The position numbers and the translations under genes are program-made. The notes below the pieces were generated by a model, which saw nothing but the letters and a program-made list of their open reading frames with translations, ran no database searches and had not been told where the DNA came from. Shown in pieces: positions 57,857 to 64,000 of a stretch of DNA of 64,000 nucleotides. The stretch comes from an uncultured Sphingomonadaceae bacterium. Lineage in GTDB: Bacteria > Pseudomonadota > Alphaproteobacteria > Sphingomonadales > Sphingomonadaceae. Location of the stretch: NCBI GenBank assembly GCA_937996655.1, contig CALKUK010000012.1, positions 248,001-312,000 on the forward strand, written 5' to 3'. The first letter of the stretch is position 1; each line of letters opens with the position of its first letter.

Positions 57857-58996
57857 ATGACGAACAAATTGTGCGACCGGCTCGGGATCGAGTTTCCGCT
57901 TTTCGCCTTCAGCCATTGCCGCGATGTGGTCGCCGCTGTGTCCAAGGCCGGGGGCTTTGGTGTGCTGGGCGCAACCGCCTTCAACCCGGAAGAACTGGAG
58001 GTTGAGCTCCAGTGGATCGACGCGCATGTCGATGGAAAGCCTTATGGCATTGACGTTCTCATCCCCGAAAATCTGAGCGTGAAGAATGAGACAGGCCTTA
58101 CATCGAAGGCTCTCGCGGCGCGCATTCCGCCACAGCACCGCACCTTCGTGGATGATCTGTTGAAATCGCACGGCGTGGAAAGTGCGGGAGAACACGCGCG
58201 CGCCCGAAGCGAAGATGCGCCGCCGCCTTTCTGGCCTGAAGAAGCGATGGAGCTGCTCCGCGTTGCCTTCAACCATCCGATCAAGATGATCGTCAACGCG
58301 CTCGGCAAACCGCCGCAGGAAATGATCGACATGGGCCGTGCCCATAATGTGCCGGTCGGCGCGCTGGCTGGGGCGAAGGAACATGCCCTGCGTCTCGCTG
58401 AGGCAGGATGTGATGTGATCGTGGCCCAAGGCGGTGAGGCAGGTGGCCATTGTGGTGAAGTCTCCACGCTCGTTCTTATCCCCGAAGTTGTCCGCGCACT
58501 GAAAGCGGCAGGACATGACGTGCCCGTGCTCGCGGCCGGTGGCATCATGACGGGTGCCCAGATGGCCGCGTGCATGGCCATGGGCGCGGCGGGCGCCTGG
58601 ACCGGCTCGGTTTGGCTGGCCACGACCGAAAGCGAATGCTCGCAGATCTTCCGTGAGAAAATGGTCGCCGCTCGCTCACGCGATACCGTGCGGTCCAAGG
58701 GCCGCACCGGCAAATATTCGCGCCAGCTCGTCTCCGCTTGGACCGAGGCGTGGGAAGGCCCAGAGAGCCCCGGTGCGCTCCCCATGCCGATGCAGTCGCT
58801 GATTGCCGAACCGGCCATCCACAAGGCGACCAAATCGGCCGAAGGTGGCAATGCGGCGGCGGTGCCGCTCGTTACCTATTTCGTAGGTCAGGGTGTTGGG
58901 CTGGTGAGCGACATCACCTCGGCGCGGTCTGTGGTGCAGGATTTTATGGCGGATTATGCCGAGGCGGTAGATACGCTGAACGCGTCGGTGGGGTAG
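57857..58996 (+). CDS. Nitronate monooxygenase family FMN protein
   Basis: A 379-residue TIM-barrel flavoprotein. AVSKAGGFGVLGATAFNPEEL and DVIVAQGGEAGGHCGE (with the likely catalytic His) are family signatures, and VLAAGGIMTGAQMAACMAMGAAGAWTGSVWL binds FMN phosphate. The family oxidises nitroalkanes, but many members are enoyl or other reductase-type enzymes. The insertion with HGVESAGEHARARSEDAPPP is longer than usual. An AAGGAGAGG ribosome site precedes the ATG. Confidence 0.9.
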   Translation: MTNKLCDRLGIEFPLFAFSHCRDVVAAVSKAGGFGVLGATAFNPEELEVELQWIDAHVDGKPYGIDVLIPENLSVKNETGLTSKALAARIPPQHRTFVDDLLKSHGVESAGEHARARSEDAPPPFWPEEAMELLRVAFNHPIKMIVNALGKPPQEMIDMGRAHNVPVGALAGAKEHALRLAEAGCDVIVAQGGEAGGHCGEVSTLVLIPEVVRALKAAGHDVPVLAAGGIMTGAQMAACMAMGAAGAWTGSVWLATTESECSQIFREKMVAARSRDTVRSKGRTGKYSRQLVSAWTEAWEGPESPGALPMPMQSLIAEPAIHKATKSAEGGNAAAVPLVTYFVGQGVGLVSDITSARSVVQDFMADYAEAVDTLNASVG

Positions 58997-59019
58997 CGGC
59001 ACGTGCTATCCTCTCCCTT

Positions 59020-59138
59020 CGTCATGCTGAACTTGTTTGTGGTTCGCACGCCTTCGGCTCCAGCATAGCTGGGCCGGGTTTCCTCGAATTTCGGTGACGC
59101 TCGCTACCCTGTTATCGCGAAACAAGTTCGGGATGACG
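59020..59138. repeat. Dispersed inverted repeat, family B (copy 2)
   Basis: CGTCATGCTGAACTTGTTT (59020-59038) and GAAACAAGTTCGGGATGACG (59119-59138) are near reverse complements. The same arms occur at 9941-10115; the central 80 bases differ. It lies between two same-strand genes. Confidence 0.8.
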
Positions 59139-59202
59139 ATAGGGTAGGAGTCGCCTATATCTATCTCCACACACCCATTCGAACACCGGAAGCCAAAGTC
59201 CC

Positions 59203-61005
59203 ATGTCCAGCTATGAAGCCCGCCTTGCCGCCCTGCGCACCCAGTTGAAGGAAGACCGCCTCGACGGTTTTGTCGTCCCCATCTGTGATGAGCACATGTC
59301 GGAATATGTGGGCGCCTATGCCCAGCGGCTGGCTTGGTTGACGGGCTTTGGCGGGTCGGCGGGTTCGGCTGTGGTGTTGTCGGAAGAAGCGGCGATCTTT
59401 GTCGATGGCCGCTACACCATTCAGGTGCGCGAGCAGGTCGACGGGAAGCACTGGTCCTATCAGTCGGTGCCGGAAACGACGATTTCAGGTTGGCTGGCAG
59501 AGCACGCCCCGCAAGGCGCGCGGATTGGCTATGACGCATGGGTCCACACCAAAACTTGGGTGGAAGCTGCGACCAAGGCGCTGGCAGAAAAGGGTGCAGA
59601 ACTCGTCGCCGTTGATCGCAATCCGGTCGATGTTGTCTGGGAGGATCAGCCCGCGCCGTCGGCGGCGAAGATGATGGTTCTGGACGATCAATATACAGGC
59701 CGCAGCTCCGCGGAAAAGCGGCAGGAAGTGGCCGAATGGCTGACGCATGAGAAGTTGGATGCGGCGATCATCAGTGCGCTCGATTCGGTTGCTTGGCTGT
59801 TCAATGTGCGCGGCAGCGATGTGGAACGCACGCCGGTTGCGCTCTCTTTCGCTGTCCTCAACGCGGATGGCACGGCAGACCTGTATGCCGACCCTGCCAA
59901 GATTGATGATGCCGTGCGTCAGCATCTCGGCAATGCCGTGCGCATCCATGACCGTGCGGCCTTCACTCCGGCGCTGGCGAGCATGGCGGGCAAACGCGTC
60001 GCGGTGGACCCGGAACGTGCCGTCTCGGCAATCTTCTCGCGCCTGAAGGCCGGTGGGGCGACCTTGGTCGAAACGCGGGACCCGACGGTGTTGCCGCGCG
60101 CCATTAAGAATACCGTTGAACAGGCCGGGCACCGCGCGGCGCAAAAACGCGACGGCGCGGCGCTGACGCGCTTTCTCCACTGGCTGTCGGTGGAAGCGCC
60201 AAAGGGCGGGCAGACGGAATTGTCGGCGGCGGCCAAGCTGCAAGATTTCCGCGCGGCCACGGGCCTGCTGCGCGACCTGTCGTTCGATACGATTTCCGCT
60301 GCTGGCCCGCATGCGGCGCTTCCGCACTACCGTGTGGATGAAGGCAGCAATTTGCAGATCGCACCGGGCAGCATCTACCTCGTCGATTCCGGCGGGCAGT
60401 ATTTGGACGGTACGACCGATGTGACGCGCACTGTCTGGATCGGCCCGGGTGAGCCGACGACGGAGATGAAGGATCGCTATACGCGCGTCCTGAAGGGCCA
60501 TATCGCGCTAGCCCGCGCGGTCTTCCCAGAAGGGACGCGCGGCAGCCAGCTCGACACACTGGCGCGTATGGCGCTGTGGGAAGCGGGCGTCGATTACGCC
60601 CATGGCACCGGCCACGGCGTCGGCGCGTTTCTCTCGGTCCATGAAGGACCACAGCGCATCGCCAAGGGCACGGGCGGGCAGGCAGGAACGGAAGAGCCGC
60701 TCGCCGCGGGCATGTTCCTCTCCAATGAGCCGGGATATTACAAGGTCGGCCATTTCGGCATCCGCACGGAGAACCTCGTGCTGGTGGAAGAGCGCGAGAT
60801 TGACGGCGCAGAAGGCCGCTATCTCGGCTTTGAAACGCTCACCTTCGCGCCGATTGACCGCGCATTGGTTGAAACAAGCCTGCTTACCCGCGACGAGCTG
60901 CGCTGGTGGGATGACTATCATGCCAAGGTGCTGGAGATTGTCGGCCCGCAGCTGGAGGGCGATGTGAAGACTTGGCTGGAGGATTGCTGCAAGTCGTTGG
61001 GCTAA
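59203..61005 (+). CDS. Xaa-Pro aminopeptidase (aminopeptidase P, three-domain type)
   Basis: A 600-residue protein. Two creatinase-like N-terminal domains are followed by an M24 catalytic domain from about 330: metal Asp residues in YLVDSGGQYLDGTTDVTRT, His in AHGTGHGVGAFLSVHEGP, Glu in NEPGYYKVGHFGIRTEN and Glu in ETLTFAPID. It releases an N-terminal residue before proline, usually cytoplasmic and manganese-dependent. Length matches the long cytosolic APP1-like group. It ends overlapping the convergent hydrolase by four bases. Confidence 0.94.
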   Translation: MSSYEARLAALRTQLKEDRLDGFVVPICDEHMSEYVGAYAQRLAWLTGFGGSAGSAVVLSEEAAIFVDGRYTIQVREQVDGKHWSYQSVPETTISGWLAEHAPQGARIGYDAWVHTKTWVEAATKALAEKGAELVAVDRNPVDVVWEDQPAPSAAKMMVLDDQYTGRSSAEKRQEVAEWLTHEKLDAAIISALDSVAWLFNVRGSDVERTPVALSFAVLNADGTADLYADPAKIDDAVRQHLGNAVRIHDRAAFTPALASMAGKRVAVDPERAVSAIFSRLKAGGATLVETRDPTVLPRAIKNTVEQAGHRAAQKRDGAALTRFLHWLSVEAPKGGQTELSAAAKLQDFRAATGLLRDLSFDTISAAGPHAALPHYRVDEGSNLQIAPGSIYLVDSGGQYLDGTTDVTRTVWIGPGEPTTEMKDRYTRVLKGHIALARAVFPEGTRGSQLDTLARMALWEAGVDYAHGTGHGVGAFLSVHEGPQRIAKGTGGQAGTEEPLAAGMFLSNEPGYYKVGHFGIRTENLVLVEEREIDGAEGRYLGFETLTFAPIDRALVETSLLTRDELRWWDDYHAKVLEIVGPQLEGDVKTWLEDCCKSLG

Positions 61006-61850
61006 GCGAGCGCCAGTTCTTTCAGGAACCCAAGAATGACATCGCAAAAGACGTCATTCCGGTCGCCGACGACCATATGGCCGGTCCCCGCTATGTCATC
61101 ATAGCGGGCATGGGGGACGAGCTTTAGAAAATCCTGCGCAGCCTCAGGGCTGACGAGATCGCTTGATTGGCCCCGCACCAGATGAACGGGCAATGTGAGC
61201 GCGCGGGCGGCGTCTTCCAGCCGCTCGGTCGCGCCGCCCGTATCGGCGTCGATGCCGGTGATAAACGCCGGGTCCCAATGCCAGCGGTAGCGCCCGTCCA
61301 GGCCGAGGCGGAGATAATGTTTCAGGCTGTCGCTTGGGCCTCGCTTCTCCCGATGCGGAGTGTAGGCGGCAATGGCGTCGGCAGCATCTTCGGGGGAGGC
61401 GAAGCCTGCGTCCATATGCTGCGCCATAAAGCCTGTGATCCGCGCGACGCCATCGGGGGACATATTGGGGGTGATGTCGACGAGTGTCAGGCTGGCAAAG
61501 CCGCCGGGGTTCAAATCCCCTTCCGCAATTAGGCCGGAAAGTCCGCCCAGCGATGCGCCGACATAATGCAGGCGGCCTTCGATTTGCCCGGTAACCGCAA
61601 CGATATCTCTGGCGAAATGGCCAAGAGTGTAATTGCCGCTGTCGCACCAGGCGCTTTCACCATGGCCGCGCAGATCAAGCGCGATAGCGCGATAGCCTTC
61701 CGACGCGATGGCCTCTGCTGCACGCCGCCAGGCGCGGCGTGTCTGCCCGCCGCCATGGACGAGGAGCACTGGTGCGCCATCGGCAGGGCCGGACGCGGCG
61801 GCCTTCAATGCCAGCCCGTCATGGCCGGTGAAGTGGAGGCTCTGGCTCAA
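61002..61850 (-). CDS. Alpha/beta hydrolase
   Basis: A 282-residue hydrolase: oxyanion HGGGQTRRAW, nucleophile Ser in GASLGGLSG, Asp region in the QSSDLVSPEAA segment and His in GTGHMVVGDRND. The general type resembles haloalkane-dehalogenase/esterase-like enzymes. The start overlaps the small upstream gene (ATGA). The substrate is not evident. Confidence 0.9.
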   Translation of the reverse strand: MSQSLHFTGHDGLALKAAASGPADGAPVLLVHGGGQTRRAWRRAAEAIASEGYRAIALDLRGHGESAWCDSGNYTLGHFARDIVAVTGQIEGRLHYVGASLGGLSGLIAEGDLNPGGFASLTLVDITPNMSPDGVARITGFMAQHMDAGFASPEDAADAIAAYTPHREKRGPSDSLKHYLRLGLDGRYRWHWDPAFITGIDADTGGATERLEDAARALTLPVHLVRGQSSDLVSPEAAQDFLKLVPHARYDDIAGTGHMVVGDRNDVFCDVILGFLKELALA

Positions 61851-61984
61851 CGGTCTTTGCCCTGCGACTCATTCGTTGCCGGTATCTCGGTGGCCGGAGT
61901 TTCAGCGGGCATCTTGCGCTTCTTCAGATTGGCGCGCAGCGCCTCGGCCAGACGGCGTTGCTTTTCGGTGTCGTTCTTGTTCAT
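61847..61984 (-). CDS. Small basic protein of 45 residues, unknown
   Basis: MNKNDTEKQRRLAEALRANL and the following KKRK is a basic, helical N-terminus; the tail is Pro/Thr/Glu-rich. GGCAGGGAA precedes the ATG. Its stop overlaps the hydrolase start (ATGA), which supports it as a real coupled gene. A 62-residue form starting at 62035 is possible. Function unknown. Confidence 0.6.
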   Translation of the reverse strand: MNKNDTEKQRRLAEALRANLKKRKMPAETPATEIPATNESQGKDR

Positions 61985-62086
61985 TTCCCTGCCATTTGAC
62001 GCGATGTGCTTGACCCGTCCATAGCTTTTGTCCATAGGCGCGCGTCATCGCAGGGGGGCGTACTGCTTCCCGCGCCAGATGATCTT

Positions 62087-62161
<75 letters not shown>

Positions 62162-62215
62162 TTCTTCCCCCTTGTCCAGTTGACGAAGCGCCCCGCGCCC
62201 CGCAAGACACGGGCC

Positions 62216-63217
62216 ATGCGCTTCTTTTCCGATAATGCCGCCAGCGTCCATCCGGCAGTGCTGGACGCCCTTTCCGCCTGCAATAGCGTCGACACCGCTT
62301 ATGATGGCGATGCCCTATCCAAATCGCTCGACGGCGTCCTGTCTGACCTGTTTGAGACGCAGGTGACGGCTCTCTGGGTCGCGACTGGCACAGCGGCCAA
62401 TTCATTGGCGCTGGCCAGTCTATGCCCGCCTTATGGCAGCGTGCTGTGCCATGCCGACGCGCATATCCAGAATGACGAATGCGGCGCGCCGGAATTTTAC
62501 ACGCATGGGGCGAAGCTCGCCTTGATCGCGGGAGAGGGAGCTAAGGTCTCAGCAGACGCGCTGCGGGAAAAGCTGGCATCGACACCTGGCGGCGTCCATT
62601 GGGCGCAGCCGCATGCGCTCTCCATCACCAACGCGACCGAATATGGCCGGGCCTATGCCCCGGGCGAGGTCGCGGCGCTCGGTGACATTGCCAAGGCGCA
62701 CGGGCTTGCTTTTCACATGGATGGCGCGCGTTTCGCCAATGCGTTGGTGACGCTCGGCTGTTCGCCTGCTGATGTCACTTGGCGCGCTGGTGTCGATGTG
62801 CTCTCCTTTGGCTTCGCCAAAAATGGTGGGCTGTCGACCGAATGCCTTGTCTATTTTGATCGGGAAAAGGCCAAGGGCGTGGCCGAACGGCGCAAGCGCG
62901 CCGGGCATCTCCTGTCCAAAGGCCGCTATATGGCCGCGCAGATTATCGCCTTACTGAAGGATGATGTCTGGCTCTCCAATGCCCGTGCCGCCAATGCCGG
63001 GGCGCAAAAGCTTGGCGCCGCCTGTGGTGAGCGGCTCTTCCAGCCGGTCGAGGCGAATGAGGTCTTTGCTCGTATGACGCATGAAGAGGCCGCCACGTTG
63101 CGGGCGCAGGGCTTTGATTTTTACGATTGGGCCGAAGGCGAGGTGCGTTTTGTGGTCAGTTGGGACCAGCCGACGTCAGAGATTGACGCCTTCGCCAAAG
63201 CGATTGCCGCGCTGTGA
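62216..63217 (+). CDS. Low-specificity L-threonine aldolase
   Basis: A 333-residue PLP enzyme. FFSDNAASVHPAVLDAL starts the fold. HMDGARFANAL binds PLP with its Asp, and the Schiff-base Lys is in SFGFAKNGGLSTE. It cleaves L-threonine or allo-threonine to glycine and acetaldehyde. ATG 62216 follows tRNA-Thr by 54 bases; upstream in-frame extensions would run through the tRNA and are rejected. Its TGA overlaps the GTG start of the next gene. Confidence 0.93.
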   Translation: MRFFSDNAASVHPAVLDALSACNSVDTAYDGDALSKSLDGVLSDLFETQVTALWVATGTAANSLALASLCPPYGSVLCHADAHIQNDECGAPEFYTHGAKLALIAGEGAKVSADALREKLASTPGGVHWAQPHALSITNATEYGRAYAPGEVAALGDIAKAHGLAFHMDGARFANALVTLGCSPADVTWRAGVDVLSFGFAKNGGLSTECLVYFDREKAKGVAERRKRAGHLLSKGRYMAAQIIALLKDDVWLSNARAANAGAQKLGAACGERLFQPVEANEVFARMTHEEAATLRAQGFDFYDWAEGEVRFVVSWDQPTSEIDAFAKAIAAL

Positions 63218-64000
63218 GTGAGCGCAGCCCAACCTCCTTTCTGAACCCCAAAATCTTCTTCCCCTTTGCGACGATCACGTTGATCTGGGGATCAACCTGG
63301 TTCGTCATCCGCGGCCAGATTGCCGAAGTTCCGGTGAGCTGGGGGGTGACCTACCGGTTCCTCGTGGCCGGGATCGCCATGCTGGCGCTGGCGCTGTTCA
63401 ACCGGCAACGCATCCTATTCACCGCGCGGGAGTTCGCCTTTGTCGCGCTGGTCGGCGCGATGCAGTTCACCGCCAATTTCAACCTTGTCTACCAGGCGGA
63501 ACGCCACATCACATCGGGGCTGGTCGCCGTTGTCTTTGCCCTACTCGTGGTGCCCAATGCCATCCTTGGCCGTATCTTCTTGGGCGACCGTGTGGCGGGC
63601 CGGTTCATCTTTGGAGCGACGTTCGCGATGATGGGGGTTGCCCTGCTCTTCGTCCATGAGGTGCGGGCTGACCCGGGCGGAGCTGAGGAAACATTGCTTG
63701 GCGTTGGCCTGACGGTCCTTGCGGTGTTGACGGCTTCAGTTGCCAATGTGCTGCAGGCATCCCCGCCGGCCCGGCGTCTGCCGATGATGAGCCTGATTGG
63801 CTGGTCCATGTTGTTTGGGACGACGCTGAACGCAATCTGGTCACTGGTGACTGTCGGCCCGCCGGTGGTGCCAACAGTGCCCGGTTTCTATCTTGGCCTT
63901 GCCTATTTGTCGCTGGCGGCGAGTGCCTTGACATTCACCTTCTATTTCGGGCTGATCCGGGTGATCGGGCCGGGCAAGGCCGGGTTTTCCAATGTTCTGA
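63214..64000 (+). CDS. EamA/DMT-type transporter, C-terminus cut by window end
   Basis: Starts at GTG 63214 in a GTGA overlap with threonine aldolase and stays open to the last base (about 262 residues visible). Two EamA repeats of five helices each are visible: IWGSTWFVIRGQIAEVPVSW in the first, and LVGAMQFTANFNLVYQAERHITSGLVAVVFALLVV follows it. The second begins near residue 160. Such proteins export metabolites or amino acids; coupling to threonine aldolase hints at an amino-acid-related substrate. Confidence 0.85.
   Translation, partial: MSERSPTSFLNPKIFFPFATITLIWGSTWFVIRGQIAEVPVSWGVTYRFLVAGIAMLALALFNRQRILFTAREFAFVALVGAMQFTANFNLVYQAERHITSGLVAVVFALLVVPNAILGRIFLGDRVAGRFIFGATFAMMGVALLFVHEVRADPGGAEETLLGVGLTVLAVLTASVANVLQASPPARRLPMMSLIGWSMLFGTTLNAIWSLVTVGPPVVPTVPGFYLGLAYLSLAASALTFTFYFGLIRVIGPGKAGFSNVL

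Overview
The window is a GC-rich, densely packed bacterial chromosome segment, most likely from a sphingomonad (Alphaproteobacteria, Sphingomonadales). This rests on the gene mix (TonB receptor beside a POT peptide transporter and amidohydrolases, paired acyl-CoA dehydrogenases, many SDRs, a DUF3297 protein) and on dispersed inverted repeats of the kind common between sphingomonad genes. The assignment is an inference from content; no 16S or ribosomal marker is present. Layout: (1) 1-13471, a lipid or terpenoid/sterol-type acyl-CoA catabolic region: a GPH-type transporter fragment, three SDRs, a heteromeric acyl-CoA dehydrogenase pair, a serine hydrolase, three hotdog thioesterases, an acyl-CoA ligase coupled to a DsbA-fold isomerase, a crotonase, a thiolase and a nitroreductase. 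Three promoters here share a TTTACGTTTACGTAAA-like operator, suggesting one regulator senses the pathway. (2) 13547-28411, a genomic island in tRNA-Tyr: integrase with repeated candidate arm-type sites, small excisionase-like gene, Prim-Pol/DUF3987 replication protein, and a complete type I restriction-modification operon (hsdR-hsdS-X-hsdM) whose X gene is a PrrC-like anticodon nuclease, followed by an unknown membrane protein and a Cys/His-rich HTH-like protein. A decayed tRNA-3'-end-like sequence at 28389-28411 is the candidate distal att site. (3) 28513-35203, mixed functions: CmcJ-like oxygenase, alginate-export-type porin, a perfect CRP-type half-site pair, cytochrome c, a secreted catalase-peroxidase, DUF3297 and the PdeM phosphoesterase. 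(4) 35210-38996, a three-gene operon encoding a TIR-TM-TPR protein, an unknown 180-residue protein, and a TPR + SLOG-like + pseudo-cyclase protein. It looks like a signalling or conflict system and, with the PrrC cassette, is the most interesting part of the window. (5) 39069-45101, an FMN 2-hydroxyacid dehydrogenase and a surface-polymer group (glycerophosphotransferase-like protein, HAD phosphatase, nucleotidyltransferase, Wzx-type flippase). (6) 45167-64000, housekeeping and peptide handling: GFA protein, HslVU, PDZ-M48 protease, a coupled POT transporter-amidohydrolase-pseudoamidohydrolase operon with a TonB receptor, NnrU, dicarboxylate symporter, nitronate monooxygenase, aminopeptidase P, tRNA-Thr, threonine aldolase and an EamA transporter running off the end.
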